Shown one piece after another: positions 35,327 to 47,633 of a stretch of DNA of 64,000 nucleotides. Numbering within the stretch: position 1 is the first letter of the stretch; every line of letters starts with the position of its first letter. The position numbers and the translations under genes are program-made. The stretch covers positions 62,001 through 126,000 of the forward strand of contig NZ_AFWT01000004.1 of NCBI RefSeq assembly GCF_000224065.1, given 5' to 3'. The DNA is from Thiorhodococcus drewsii AZ1. Lineage in GTDB: Bacteria; Pseudomonadota; Gammaproteobacteria; Chromatiales; Chromatiaceae. Below the pieces are notes generated by a model that made no database searches, had not been told where the DNA came from, and was given only the letters and a program-made list of their open reading frames with translations.

Positions 35327-35725
35327 ATGTCGAGAAAACCCTTGCTTGTCGCGACCTTGGCCGCGGCGATGACGGTCTTGCTGGGCAGCCAGCCTGCCAT
35401 CGCGGTCCAGGACGAAGACATCGACTTCGATACCACGGAAGATCTCTATCAGGTGTGCTCGGTCGAGCCCGGCGCACCGGAATACGTCCCCGCCTCCTTC
35501 GCATGCCGGGGCTTCATCCACGGAGCCGTGCAATATCACGACGCAGTCACGGACCGTAAGAAGCTGAAACGTTTGATTTGCTATCCGAAGAACGTGACCA
35601 CCGACGATGGGCGCATGGCATTCGTCGCCTGGGCGAAGAAGAACGCCGGGAATGAGAAACTGATGAACGAAACACCCGTTGTGGGTCTCGTGCGCGCGCT
35701 TGCCGAGAAATATCCATGCAAGTAG
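35327..35725 (+). CDS. Exported Rap1a/Tai-family protein
   Basis: 132 residues from the ATG at 35327. A signal peptide (about 1-26, ending PAIA) precedes a small domain with CRGFIHGAVQYH, a basic middle and VRALAEKYPCK at the end. This spacing of cysteines and the G-x-I/V-x-G pattern fit the Rap1a/Tai family, whose founding members are type VI secretion immunity proteins. No effector or secretion gene is nearby, so an immunity role is not supported here; many family members are of unknown function. Confidence 0.65.
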   Translation: MSRKPLLVATLAAAMTVLLGSQPAIAVQDEDIDFDTTEDLYQVCSVEPGAPEYVPASFACRGFIHGAVQYHDAVTDRKKLKRLICYPKNVTTDDGRMAFVAWAKKNAGNEKLMNETPVVGLVRALAEKYPCK

Positions 35726-35769
35726 CGCTCGCGAGCCATCCCCTTTCATCTCATCAGGAGCGTCCAACC

Positions 35770-35997
35770 ATGCCTAAACTCGCCATCCCATTCGCGCTCG
35801 CCGCTGTTATCGGTATCGCCGGCTGCGGCACTACCACGGGAGAACGCGCCGGTAGCTCCGCCCTCATGGGCGCGGCCGGCGGCGCACTGATCGGATCGCT
35901 GAGCGCAAACGCCGGGGCCGGGGCACTCATCGGAGCCGGTGCTGGAGCGCTCGGGGGCTATCTGTACGATCAGCACAAAAAGGGACACATCGACTGA
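35770..35997 (+). CDS. Glycine-zipper lipoprotein
   Basis: 75 residues. Lipobox IAGC after a short signal peptide, then a Gly/Ala-rich stretch (MGAAGGALIGSL, GAGALIGAGAGALGGYL) typical of glycine-zipper domains that pack against membranes. Ends YDQHKKGHID. It lies 44 bp after the Rap1a-like gene. Confidence 0.8.
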   Translation: MPKLAIPFALAAVIGIAGCGTTTGERAGSSALMGAAGGALIGSLSANAGAGALIGAGAGALGGYLYDQHKKGHID

Positions 35998-36005
35998 GTC
36001 CAGAG

Positions 36006-36041
36006 GGGGCGGCGCCGCATGGGCCAACAAGGCGCCGCCCC
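36006..36041 (+). terminator. Hairpin after the glycine-zipper gene
   Basis: GGGGCGGCGCC and GGCGCCGCCCC form an 11-bp stem eight bp after the stop. No U-run. Confidence 0.6.
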
Positions 36042-36083
36042 TGATCGACATTGCCCCGCCGGCCCATGTCTCGTAGTATCAAG

Positions 36084-36107
36084 GGCGTGCTCCACCCGGA
36101 GCACGCC
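36084..36107 (+). terminator. Hairpin before the FMN riboswitch
   Basis: GGCGTGCTCC and GGAGCACGCC form a perfect 10-bp stem with an ACCC loop, just before the riboswitch. It may end upstream transcripts. Confidence 0.5.
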
Positions 36108-36112
36108 AGTCG

Positions 36113-36257
36113 CTTATTCTCAGGGCAGGGTGAAATTCCCGACCGGCGGTGATTCCGCGACAGCGGAGCAGCCCGCGAGCGCCTGCCGCAAGGCAGGGTC
36201 AGCAGATCCGGTGCGAATCCGGAGCCGACGGTTAGAGTCCGGATGGAAGAGGATAAG
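36113..36257 (+). promoter_or_regulatory. FMN riboswitch (RFN element)
   Basis: Conserved blocks of the FMN aptamer occur in order: CAGGGCAGGGTGAAATTCCC, GACCGGCGGT, AGCCCGCGAGCGCC, GGTCAGCAGATCCGGTGCGA and TTAGAGTCCGGATGGAAGA. P1 pairs CTTAT (36113-36117) with ATAAG (36253-36257). Downstream, TACCG (36262-36266) can pair with CGGTA (36302-36306) around a GTCCC-TTCG-GGGAC hairpin, followed by TTTAT, a possible expression platform. It controls ribB. Confidence 0.97.
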
Positions 36258-36370
36258 GCAGTACCGACAGCGTCCCTTCGGGGACATAGCTCCCTATTGC
36301 CCGGTATTTATACCAGCCGTTTCCAAAACGCCCTGATTCTGGCACATCGACAAGCCGGTATCAGAGAGCC

Positions 36371-37135
36371 ATGAATCAGATCGAATCCAACCAGACTCAT
36401 TCGACGAGTCTCTTGAGCCGTTTCGGCTCACCCCTGGAACGCGTCCAGATCGCGATCGAGCATCTCCGTCAAGGCGGCGGGATCCTTCTGGTCGACGACG
36501 AGGATCGCGAGAACGAAGGTGATCTCATCTTCCCCGCCCACACCATCACCGCGCCGCAGATGGCGATGCTTATCCGCGAGTGCAGCGGAATCGTCTGTCT
36601 CTGTCTCGACGAGGCACGGATCCAGCAGCTCGAACTGCCGATGATGGTCGAGCACAACACCAGCCAAAACGGGACGGCCTTCACCATCACCATCGAAGCG
36701 CGCCACGGCGTGACGACCGGCGTTTCGGCCGCCGATCGAGTAACGACCATTCAGGCGGCGATCGCAGACAATGCGCGACCGGAGGATTTGTCGCACCCAG
36801 GGCACGTCTTTCCGCTGCGCGCACGTGCCGGAGGCGTTCTAGCCCGACGCGGTCATACCGAGGGCACGGTCGATCTCATGACGCTCGCGGGATTCGGACC
36901 AGCCGGGGTGCTGTGCGAACTGACCAACCCGGACGGCACCATGGCGCGACTGCCGGAGGTGGTCGCGTTCGCCGAACGCCACGAGATGCCGGTGCTGACG
37001 ATCGAGGACCTGGTCGCCTACCGCCAGGGCCGGCTGGGCCAGCGGTCCGTAGTGACGGCGAAGACATCGGCCGCAAACGCGGATGATTGCGCCGAAGCCG
37101 AGCCCGTGGAAATGAATCAGGCCGTCTCAGCCTGA
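36371..37135 (+). CDS. ribB: 3,4-dihydroxy-2-butanone 4-phosphate synthase
   Basis: 254 residues. Converts ribulose 5-phosphate to the four-carbon precursor of riboflavin plus formate. Catalytic region [16 protein letters not shown] is followed by [13 protein letters not shown] and the [13 protein letters not shown] motif. There is no C-terminal GTP cyclohydrolase II domain, so it is the single-domain form. The C-terminal ~35 residues extend beyond the usual core. The FMN riboswitch 114 bp upstream fits feedback control by flavin. Confidence 0.95.
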   Translation: MNQIESNQTHSTSLLSRFGSPLERVQIAIEHLRQGGGILLVDDEDRENEGDLIFPAHTITAPQMAMLIRECSGIVCLCLDEARIQQLELPMMVEHNTSQNGTAFTITIEARHGVTTGVSAADRVTTIQAAIADNARPEDLSHPGHVFPLRARAGGVLARRGHTEGTVDLMTLAGFGPAGVLCELTNPDGTMARLPEVVAFAERHEMPVLTIEDLVAYRQGRLGQRSVVTAKTSAANADDCAEAEPVEMNQAVSA

Positions 37136-37200
37136 TCGGAGTGGTTGGCGGAGGCCGAAACATGCCTCCGCCAACCGAGCAATACCGAAACGCCTCGCGC

Positions 37201-38067
37201 TCAATCGTGAGCGTGATCCTCATCCTCACTGTCCATGTCGGCCCGCATGAACTCGGCCCAGGATGACAACTTCGCGTAGTCATCCGGCGGATTCAAGGAC
37301 TCGGGACGGAAATCGGATCTCTGCTCGACCGAGATCACCTCGATTGTTTCGCTCGCCTCGTCGGCAATGGTCGGCGGCACCATCATACCCATCATATCTG
37401 CCGCCGCATTGGGCACGATTTTGACGGGGTAACCCTTGGCCACGATGGCGTCGAACGCCTCGGCCATCGGATCGGCGCCACTCTGTTGAGCCCCGAGCTG
37501 ATGGGTCATGGCATCGATCTCCTCGCGCATCTTGCGTTCCCAACGCCGGAAGGCGTCCAGATCGAACTCCTTCTTGATCGCGGCCTCAAGATTCGAAGAG
37601 ACCCAAACCGAGCTATAGGGCGTGTCGTTGATCGTAATGAGGTAGGATTCAGCCTCGTAGCCCGCAACCGTCCCCTCTCCGTCACGCTTGAAGCCAACCT
37701 TGCCGCGACCCGTGCCCTGGATCATGGCACCGACCATCGCCTGCATCTGCTCCCGCTGCTCGGGGGACAAGGTCGCGATCTGACGCTCGAATTCCGCCTT
37801 CAGAGTGGCCATCAGTTCGTCGAGCCCACCCTCGCATGCGCCCTCGAAATAGACGCGTGCCTCGTGGTTCACCATGAGACACCGATCCTGCTTGAGGTCG
37901 ATGCGATTCATGAGACGCCCGGATTCGACCTCGAAATAGGCACCGTCATGATAGATCCGCGTCTGCGGCTCGCCATCCAGATTCTCGGTGACCACCAGGG
38001 CCGCCTCGCTGCTCGCCGACATCAATCCGGCCGCCATAGCTAGCGGCAATAGCCAGTGTCTCGACAT
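37201..38067 (-). CDS. Exported protein of unknown function (DUF4412-like)
   Basis: 288 residues from the ATG at 38067 with a GAGGAG ribosome site. Signal peptide about 1-23. The mature part has the ...RIYHDGAYFEVESGRLMNRIDLKQ pattern of proteins annotated DUF4412, then a helical, charge-rich middle and an acidic end (SEDEDHAHD). Likely periplasmic. No enzyme motif is recognised. Confidence 0.65.
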   Translation of the reverse strand: MSRHWLLPLAMAAGLMSASSEAALVVTENLDGEPQTRIYHDGAYFEVESGRLMNRIDLKQDRCLMVNHEARVYFEGACEGGLDELMATLKAEFERQIATLSPEQREQMQAMVGAMIQGTGRGKVGFKRDGEGTVAGYEAESYLITINDTPYSSVWVSSNLEAAIKKEFDLDAFRRWERKMREEIDAMTHQLGAQQSGADPMAEAFDAIVAKGYPVKIVPNAAADMMGMMVPPTIADEASETIEVISVEQRSDFRPESLNPPDDYAKLSSWAEFMRADMDSEDEDHAHD

Positions 38068-38250
38068 GTCATCTCCTCGTTGTATCGATCGGTATCGGCG
38101 ATGTCGCATCACCATGGGAGCGCCATTCTATCTTGAATCGATGGGGACAAATTTCCGCGGCCGATCCTGTTCGGACTATCTCGGAAATCGGTATGGACAG
38201 GCCGCTGCGGGCGCACTAGCCTCGGTCATCCAATCGACCCGGAGGCCAGC

Positions 38251-38718
38251 ATGAACGGATCCAATACCATCATCAGAACAGGTCTCGTCCTCGCCGCATC
38301 CCTGTCACTGGGCCTCGGCGCCAGTGTTCGAGCGGACTGCGATCCCGGATCAAAGAGTCTCTTCACCTGCCAGACTCGGCACAACGGCAAGCGGATCGAG
38401 GTCTGCGACGACGGCAAGACCATCCGCTATTCATTCGGCAGGGACAAGCAGCCCGAGATCCTGCTCAAGGTACCGCGCGATCAGGCCAGCAGCTATCAGT
38501 GGAGCGGCTTCGGCCGCGCCATGACCTATTCGGTCAACATCCCTAACGGTCGGTTCGAATATCGCGTCTTCGCGGGTGCGGAAAAGGATGCGACGGAGGG
38601 TTATGCCGGAGTCAATGTCGTGAAGGACGGGGAACAGATCGCAACCGTCGAGTGCGACCCCAAGCGGGTCGAAGAGCACTTGCAGGGGCTTGACCTCAAA
38701 CGCGCCGAGGAATGGTGA
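38251..38718 (+). CDS. Exported protein of unknown function
   Basis: 155 residues with a clear signal peptide ending about ASVRA. The mature domain includes paired cysteines (CQTRHNGKRIEVC) and the pattern RIEVCDDGKTIRYSFG, seen in small beta-rich periplasmic proteins. No named family recalled with confidence. Confidence 0.65.
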   Translation: MNGSNTIIRTGLVLAASLSLGLGASVRADCDPGSKSLFTCQTRHNGKRIEVCDDGKTIRYSFGRDKQPEILLKVPRDQASSYQWSGFGRAMTYSVNIPNGRFEYRVFAGAEKDATEGYAGVNVVKDGEQIATVECDPKRVEEHLQGLDLKRAEEW

Positions 38719-38790
38719 GTGGGCGCAGGATCGGAAGCAACGGTCGAACCTTGGCGCAGTCTGCTGCCCGGAGTTTCGCTGCACTCCACC

Positions 38791-38829
38791 CCGGCTACGA
38801 ACCCGTAGCCGGATGAAGCGCAATCCGGG
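38791..38829. repeat. REP-like double hairpin
   Basis: CCGGCTAC/GTAGCCGG (8-bp stem) overlaps CCGGAT/ATCCGG, spaced by GAAGCGCA, a pattern common among bacterial REP elements. It lies between convergent genes. Confidence 0.55.
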
Positions 38830-38849
38830 TAGACCGCCAGGGCGGGAAC

Positions 38850-38868
38850 CCGGGCGGACATCGCCCGG
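38850..38868 (-). terminator. Hairpin after the dTDP-rhamnose operon
   Basis: CCGGGCG and CGCCCGG form a 7-bp stem with a 5-nt loop, 12 bp past the rfbD stop. No U-run. Confidence 0.5.
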
Positions 38869-38880
38869 AGTGGAATGGCT

Positions 38881-39795
38881 CTACCGTTTCAGCTCTTCGA
38901 GACACTGCGTCAGCGAGAGACGCCAGTCGGGCATCGACAGTCCGAAGGTCTCTTGGAAGAGACTGTTGTCGAGCACCGAGTACATGGGACGCATGGCCGG
39001 GGCCTGATATTCGGTCGAGGGAATGGGAATGAGGCGCGCATCCAGGCCGCTTGCCTCCAGGATAGCGCTGGCGAAGCCGCACCAGCTCACCTGCCCGGCG
39101 CCGGTGAGGTTGTAGAGCCCACCGACCTGGTCCAGGTCCAAATCGCCGTGCAGCACGCGATAGAGCACCATGGAGGTCATCTCGGCCAGCATGCGGCTCC
39201 AGGTCGGCGAGCCGATCTGGTCGTCGACCACCCGCAACTCTTCACGCTCCTTGAACAGACGCAGCATGGTCAGCAGAAAGTTGGCCCCGCGCGCGCCATA
39301 GACCCAGCTGGTGCGGAAGACCAGCGCCTTGGCGCCCGACTCCAGCAGTGCGCGCTCGCCGCCGAGCTTGGTCTCGCCGTAGACATTGAGCGGATCGGGC
39401 GTGTCGTCCTCGGTATAGGCGCGGTTCAGATTGCCGGAGAAAACGAAGTCGGTCGAATAATGGATGATCGGCGTCCCGGTCTTCGCCAGCAGAGCCCCCA
39501 TCTCGCCCACGGCGTCGGCGTTGATGCGCTGGGCGATCTCGCGATCGGCCTCGGCCTTGTCGACCGCCGTGTATGCTGCGGCATTGATCACGGCATCGGG
39601 CTTGGTCTCGCTGATGAGCCGGGCCAGAGCATCTGGATCCATGAGATCGATGACGGGACCGCATTCGCCCTCGATCGAAGCGGCAACCACGTCACCGATG
39701 CCAGCCAGCGTGCGGCGCAACTCCCAGCCGACCTGTCCATTCGAGCCAATCAGCAGCAACGTGGGCCGACTGCCCGAACAACCTGTATTCTTCAT
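38881..39795 (-). CDS. rfbD: dTDP-4-dehydrorhamnose reductase
   Basis: 304 residues. Last step in making dTDP-L-rhamnose for surface polysaccharide. Nucleotide-binding LLIGSNGQVGWELRR, catalytic YGETKLGGE and the intact NAAAYTAVDKAE motif are visible. It overlaps rfbC by 4 bp and ends the operon rfbB-rfbA-rfbC-rfbD. Confidence 0.95.
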   Translation of the reverse strand: MKNTGCSGSRPTLLLIGSNGQVGWELRRTLAGIGDVVAASIEGECGPVIDLMDPDALARLISETKPDAVINAAAYTAVDKAEADREIAQRINADAVGEMGALLAKTGTPIIHYSTDFVFSGNLNRAYTEDDTPDPLNVYGETKLGGERALLESGAKALVFRTSWVYGARGANFLLTMLRLFKEREELRVVDDQIGSPTWSRMLAEMTSMVLYRVLHGDLDLDQVGGLYNLTGAGQVSWCGFASAILEASGLDARLIPIPSTEYQAPAMRPMYSVLDNSLFQETFGLSMPDWRLSLTQCLEELKR

Positions 39796-40358
39796 GCGTA
39801 ATCCTCGTAACCTGGCAGGCGAGACGCTGGGATGTCGGCGAGAGGTAACGCCTCGCGGTCCTTGCGGGAGAGTTCTGGACTGGCCTCAAGAGGCCAGTCG
39901 ATACCGATCTCGGGGTCGTCCCAGCGCACGCTGAATTCTGTTTCTGGACTGTAATAGTCCGTGTTCTTGTAGACGAAGAGCGCCGTCTCGGCGGTCACCA
40001 GAAAACCGTGGGCGAAGCCGGGCGGAATCCAGAACTGACGTTTGTTCTCGCCCGAAAGCGTCGCCCCGACCCATTGTCCGAAGGTGGGGGATCCACGACG
40101 GATATCCACGGCGACGTCGAAGACCTCGCCCGCCAGTACCTGCACCAGCTTACCCTGGGCATGCGGATGCTGGACATGAAGCCCGCGCAGCACACCCTTG
40201 CGGGAAAAGGACTGGTTGTCCTGCACCATCGGCTGAGGGATACCGAACTCGGCATAGCGATTGGCGCGATAGGTCTCCAGGAAATAGCCGCGCTCGTCGC
40301 CCCAGACCTTGGGCTCGATGATCAGGACGCCGGGCAGCTCGGTTTCGATGACCTTCAT
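39792..40358 (-). CDS. rfbC: dTDP-4-dehydrorhamnose 3,5-epimerase
   Basis: 188 residues, cupin fold. Conserved [25 protein letters not shown] and [10 protein letters not shown] carry the catalytic His and substrate contacts. It overlaps both neighbours by 4 bp, which suggests coupled translation. Confidence 0.96.
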   Translation of the reverse strand: MKVIETELPGVLIIEPKVWGDERGYFLETYRANRYAEFGIPQPMVQDNQSFSRKGVLRGLHVQHPHAQGKLVQVLAGEVFDVAVDIRRGSPTFGQWVGATLSGENKRQFWIPPGFAHGFLVTAETALFVYKNTDYYSPETEFSVRWDDPEIGIDWPLEASPELSRKDREALPLADIPASRLPGYEDYA

Positions 40359-41236
40359 ACCCGCCCCCGCTGGATCAGGCTCAGCAAATAATCACCGTAA
40401 CCGCTCTTCTGCAGCTCGGCGGCCTGTTCGCGCAAGGTGGCCTCGTCGATCCAGCCGTTGAAATAGGCGACCTCCTCGGGACAGCAGATCTTGAGCCCCT
40501 GACGTTTTTCGATGGTCTCGATGTACTGCCCGGCCTCCATCAGGGAGGCATGGGTGCCGGTATCGAGCCAGGCGGTGCCGCGCCCGATGCGAATCAGCGA
40601 GAGCTCGCCCTGGCGCAGATAGCAATTGTTGAGATCCGTGATTTCCAGCTCGCCGCGCGGCGAGGGGGCGAGGCCGGCGGCCAGATCGCAGACCTTGCCA
40701 TCGTAGAAATAGATCCCGGTCACCGCCCAATTGGACTTGGGCGACTGGGGCTTCTCTTCCAGGTTCACCACTCGTCCCTCGGCATCGAACTCGGCAACGC
40801 CGTAACGCTCGGGATCGGAGACGTAATAGCCGAAGACGCTCGCCCCCTGCTCACGGGCACTCGCCGCCTTGAGCTGATCGACCAGTCCATGGCCGTAGAA
40901 GATGTTGTCGCCGAGGATGAGACAGGAGGGCGCATCGCCGACGAAGTCGCGGCCGATGATGAAGGCCTGCGCCAACCCGCCCGGATGCGGCTGCTCGGCG
41001 TAGCTCAACGAAAGTCCCCAGCGCGAACCGTCGCCCAACAGGGCGCGGAACATGGGGAGATCCTGCGGGGTAGAGATGATGAGGATCTCGCGAATCCCCG
41101 CCAGCATGAGCGTCGACAGGGGATAGTAGATCATCGGCTTGTCGTAGACCGGCAGCAGCTGCTTGCTGAAGATGCGCGTCAAGGGATAGAGCCGGGTGCC
41201 GGAGCCGCCGGCCAGGATGATGCCTTTACGATTCAT
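40355..41236 (-). CDS. rfbA: Glucose-1-phosphate thymidylyltransferase
   Basis: 293 residues. Makes dTDP-glucose. Signature [14 protein letters not shown], then [16 protein letters not shown] and LGDNIFYG. Second gene of the operon, 9 bp after rfbB. Confidence 0.97.
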   Translation of the reverse strand: MNRKGIILAGGSGTRLYPLTRIFSKQLLPVYDKPMIYYPLSTLMLAGIREILIISTPQDLPMFRALLGDGSRWGLSLSYAEQPHPGGLAQAFIIGRDFVGDAPSCLILGDNIFYGHGLVDQLKAASAREQGASVFGYYVSDPERYGVAEFDAEGRVVNLEEKPQSPKSNWAVTGIYFYDGKVCDLAAGLAPSPRGELEITDLNNCYLRQGELSLIRIGRGTAWLDTGTHASLMEAGQYIETIEKRQGLKICCPEEVAYFNGWIDEATLREQAAELQKSGYGDYLLSLIQRGRV

Positions 41237-41245
41237 CGTGTGTCC

Positions 41246-42304
41246 TTACTGCTCGGTGCCGAGACGCTCGCCGCGATAGCGCCCGGAGGTAATGCCCTGA
41301 CACCAGTCGGGATGGTCCAGATACCAGCTCACCGTCCGGCGCATGCCGGACTCGAAGGTCTCCAGCGGTTCCCAGCCCAGCTCGCGTTTGAGCTTGCTGG
41401 CATCGATCGCATAGCGGCGATCGTGGCCAGGGCGGTCGGTGACGAAGCGCTTGAGCTGGACGTGCGGACTGTGCGGCGCGTCGGGCAGCAGCTCGTCGAG
41501 CAGGGCGCAGAGGGTATCCACCACCTGCAGATTGGTCCGCTCGCTGTTGCCGCCGACGTTGTAGACCTCGCCGGGCGTGCCCGCCTCCAGCACCCGCCAG
41601 ATGGCACGGCAGTGGTCGGTGACGAACAGCCAGTCGCGGATGTTGCCGCCGTCACCGTAGATGGGCAGCGGCTCGCCACTCTGAGCCTTGAGGATCATCA
41701 GCGGGATCAGCTTCTCGGGGAACTGATAGGGACCGTAGTTGTTCGAGCAGTTGGTGGTGAGCACCGGCAGCCCGTAGGTATGGAACCAGGCTCGCACCAG
41801 ATGATCCGAGGCCGCCTTGGAGGCCGAGTAGGGCGAATTGGGCGCGTAGGGCGTGGTCTCGGTGAAAAGAGCGGTCGGCCCCAGCGAGCCGTAGACCTCG
41901 TCGGTCGAGACGTGCAGGAAGCGGAAACCCTCGCGCGCACTGCCGCTGAGCCGATTCCAGTGGGCACGGGCGCAGTCGAGCAGATTGAAGGTGCCCACCA
42001 CATTGGTCTGGATGAAGGCGCCCGGCCCGTCGATGGAGCGGTCGACATGGCTCTCAGCGGCGAAGTTCACCACCGCGTCGACGGCATATTCGGCCAGCAG
42101 ACGACTCACCAGCGCGGCATCGCCGATGTCGCCCTGGACGAAGACATGCCTCGGGTTACCCTCGAGATCGGCCAGCGTGTCCAGATTGCCGGCGTAGGTC
42201 AAGGCGTCCAGGTTGACCACGCGGACATCGGTCTCGTTCAGCAGATAGTGAACGAAGTTGCCGCCGATGAAACCCGCGCCACCGGTTACCAATAGGGTAC
42301 GCAT
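41246..42304 (-). CDS. rfbB: dTDP-glucose 4,6-dehydratase
   Basis: 352 residues. Extended SDR enzyme: NAD-binding [13 protein letters not shown], catalytic [10 protein letters not shown] and [10 protein letters not shown]. First gene of the rhamnose operon; ssb lies 52 bp upstream on the same strand, so the two may share a promoter. Confidence 0.97.
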   Translation of the reverse strand: MRTLLVTGGAGFIGGNFVHYLLNETDVRVVNLDALTYAGNLDTLADLEGNPRHVFVQGDIGDAALVSRLLAEYAVDAVVNFAAESHVDRSIDGPGAFIQTNVVGTFNLLDCARAHWNRLSGSAREGFRFLHVSTDEVYGSLGPTALFTETTPYAPNSPYSASKAASDHLVRAWFHTYGLPVLTTNCSNNYGPYQFPEKLIPLMILKAQSGEPLPIYGDGGNIRDWLFVTDHCRAIWRVLEAGTPGEVYNVGGNSERTNLQVVDTLCALLDELLPDAPHSPHVQLKRFVTDRPGHDRRYAIDASKLKRELGWEPLETFESGMRRTVSWYLDHPDWCQGITSGRYRGERLGTEQ

Positions 42305-42356
42305 GAAGCCCTCCTAGAGCCACGCGAGAGGATGTGAATCCTCTACAGAATCGTCT

Positions 42357-42860
42357 TCAGAACGGGATGTCGTCGTCGAAGTCGGGGCCGCCGCCGTAAC
42401 TGCCGCTCGAACCACCGGCCGGGGCCGAGGGCTGCTGCTGCGGAGCGCGGCCACCACCGCGCGGGGCCGACATGGACTCCTCCGGATAGGGTGCGGCGGA
42501 GCCGCCGCCCATCCCCTGACGACCGTCGAGCATCTGCATGGTGCCGTTCATATCCACCACGACCTCGGTGGAATAGCGGTCCTGACCATCCTGCCCCTGC
42601 CATTTGCGGGTGCGGAGCTTGCCCTCGACGTAGATTTTCGAACCCTTGCGCAGATACTGTTTGACGATCTCGGCGACCTTGCCGAAGAAGACCACGTTGT
42701 GCCACTCGGTGCGCTCCTGACGCTCACCGGTGTTGCGATCCTTCCAGGTCTCGCTGGTCGCGATCCGCACATTGGCCACCGCGTCGCCGCTCGGCATGTA
42801 GCGAACCTCGGGATCGGCCCCGAGATTGCCGATCAAGATCACCTTATTGATACCCGCCAT
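42357..42860 (-). CDS. ssb: Single-stranded DNA-binding protein
   Basis: 167 residues. N-terminal OB fold ([20 protein letters not shown]) to about residue 110, then a flexible Gly/Gln/Pro-rich linker and the conserved acidic tip DFDDDIPF that recruits repair partners. It lies 90 bp downstream of the MFS gene on the same strand and near uvrA, though the latter reads the other way. Confidence 0.97.
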   Translation of the reverse strand: MAGINKVILIGNLGADPEVRYMPSGDAVANVRIATSETWKDRNTGERQERTEWHNVVFFGKVAEIVKQYLRKGSKIYVEGKLRTRKWQGQDGQDRYSTEVVVDMNGTMQMLDGRQGMGGGSAAPYPEESMSAPRGGGRAPQQQPSAPAGGSSGSYGGGPDFDDDIPF

Positions 42861-42950
42861 ACCTTCCTCCCGCTACACGCCGTGCGTGAGCGATTGTTGT
42901 CTCGCAAAAAATCAAACGGCCAGCCAGACATCGGCATCGGATGCCGATTC

Positions 42951-44387
42951 TCAAGCGCTGGCCGAAAAGGCCTGCAATCTTGCCCAATCGAGCTGGCGAC
43001 TGTCCACTTTGAGGTAGGCCACACCCTCATCGCGGGCGATCACCGCCTCCTCGACGCCGGGCACATCCAACAAACGCTGCTCCACGTCGGGCACCGCATC
43101 CTCGGGCAGGATACCGAGAGTCAGTATGTGGCGTGTCAGGTTGGCCGGAATGCGCATGGTCGCGACGACGCCGATCCAGGCCAGCGAGGTCATCGCGCCG
43201 ACCAGATAGACGGCCTGCGGACCGAAGCTGCCATGCGCCCAACCGCCGAGCAGTCCTCCCAGGAAGGCGCCGACGAACTGGGAGCTGGAAAAGACCCCCA
43301 TGGCCGTTCCCTTAGCCCCGGCCCGGGCGGCCTTGGACACCAGCGACGGCAGCACCGCTTCCAGCAGATTGAAGATAGTGAAAACCACGACCAGCAGGAA
43401 GGCCGCGAGCCAGAGCGACCAATGGAACAGATAGAAGCCGAACATGGTTGCGCCCAGCGCGATCACGGCGCCGAGCAGGACCGGCTTGACCTTGCCCAGA
43501 CGCTCGGCCATGACAATGAAGGGCACCATGGCCAGGATGGCGAGCAGCACGGCCGGCAGATAGATCATCCAGTGATCGACCGGAGCCAGCCCGGCCGACT
43601 CGACCGAGAGCGGAAGCACCACGAACATGCTCACCATGGTCAGATGCAGCATGAAGATGGACAGGTCGAGCCGCAGCAGGGTCGGGTTGCGGAGCACGCC
43701 CGAGAGCTGATCCAGCACCGGCTGGGCATCGCGATGGACCATGGAGCGATCCGGGTCCGGAACCACATAGGCCAGGATCAGCATACCGACGATCGCCAGC
43801 ACCGAGGTCAGGGCGAAGATGCCCGAGATGCCGATCCAGCGCGCGATGGGCGGACCGATCACCAGGGCCGCCGCGAAGGAGAGCGCGACGCTGATGCCGA
43901 TCGCCGCCATGCCCTTGGTGCGGACCTCATCACGCGTCAGGTCGGCGGTCAAGGCGATGATCGCTGCAGCGATCGCACCGCTGCCCTGAAGCGCGCGACC
44001 CAGGATCACCCACTGGATGCTATCGGCCAGCGCCGCAACCAGGCTGCCCAGGGCGAAGAGCGCGAGCCCGCCATAGATGACCGGCTTACGCCCGATACGG
44101 TCGGACAGCAAACCGAGCGGAATCTGTAGGATCGCCTGCGTCAGTCCGTAGGCGCCGATCGCAAGGCCGATCAAGAGCGGCGTCGCACCGGGAAGATCGT
44201 CGGCGTAGAGCGCGAAGACCGGCAGCACCATGAAGAGGCCGAGCATACGGGTGGAAAAGATGGCAGCAAGGCCCATCGCGGCGCGGCGCTCGGTGGGCGA
44301 GAGCGGAGTCTTGGGGATTTCGAGATTTGGCGTATCTGATGACTTCACGGCCGATGGCCTTTGCTTCTTGACGTCGAAGCTCCGCAT
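42951..44387 (-). CDS. MFS transporter with C-terminal YAM-like domain
   Basis: 478 residues from the ATG at 44387; the open frame runs further but into uvrA leader sequence. Twelve membrane segments, with the MFS motif GLLSDRIGRKPVIYGGL after the second. The C-terminal ~65 residues form a soluble ferredoxin-like domain (VPGVEEAVIARDEGVAYLKVD) as in E. coli YajR, a proton-driven exporter. Substrate unknown. Divergent from uvrA with a ~100-bp gap. Confidence 0.88.
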   Translation of the reverse strand: MRSFDVKKQRPSAVKSSDTPNLEIPKTPLSPTERRAAMGLAAIFSTRMLGLFMVLPVFALYADDLPGATPLLIGLAIGAYGLTQAILQIPLGLLSDRIGRKPVIYGGLALFALGSLVAALADSIQWVILGRALQGSGAIAAAIIALTADLTRDEVRTKGMAAIGISVALSFAAALVIGPPIARWIGISGIFALTSVLAIVGMLILAYVVPDPDRSMVHRDAQPVLDQLSGVLRNPTLLRLDLSIFMLHLTMVSMFVVLPLSVESAGLAPVDHWMIYLPAVLLAILAMVPFIVMAERLGKVKPVLLGAVIALGATMFGFYLFHWSLWLAAFLLVVVFTIFNLLEAVLPSLVSKAARAGAKGTAMGVFSSSQFVGAFLGGLLGGWAHGSFGPQAVYLVGAMTSLAWIGVVATMRIPANLTRHILTLGILPEDAVPDVEQRLLDVPGVEEAVIARDEGVAYLKVDSRQLDWARLQAFSASA

Positions 44388-44488
44388 AATAGCAGCTCGG
44401 CTTGGACGGAAGCAGACGCTCCGCCGCCGTGATCCGCACCAAGCCTCGCGAACCTCGCGACCAGGCACCCAATCCCCCGGCAGACTCC

Positions 44489-47314
<2,826 letters not shown>

Positions 47315-47633
47315 GCCCATCGTTCCCCGAATCTCAACCGTCTGGTGGTTTTGCGCCACCCCCTAGTCAAATGCCCCACCCCTGACCGCCGCCCGACAAC
47401 GCCAATCGCGATGGGCGACGGCGCATGCGGGACATCGAACGACTCAGGTGCCCCGCTCACGCGCCTCAACTAATTGATAAACAGATCCTCGACTTGATAA
47501 ACAGATCCTCGACGCGGATCAACCAAGTCCACCTTGGCGTTTCATCAGGGCACAAGCCCTATGGCACGATAGTTGTTATTTAATCGACTTCACCCTTCCG
47601 CTCACATGATCAGCCCAAGGGAGTCGTCCATCC
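47315..47633. other. uvrA to MscS-family gene gap (319 bp)
   Basis: No gene is seen. The notable item is a perfect 20-bp tandem duplication at 47474-47513; the rest is unremarkable. Confidence 0.5.
47474..47513. repeat. Perfect 20-bp tandem duplication
   Basis: TTGATAAACAGATCCTCGAC occurs twice in direct succession (47474-47493 and 47494-47513), about 120 bp before the MscS-family gene. Each unit begins with a -35-like TTGATA. Confidence 0.9.

Noticed and set aside
44388-44488. LexA box before uvrA
   Set aside because: No CTGT-N8-ACAG sequence is visible in the divergent gap.
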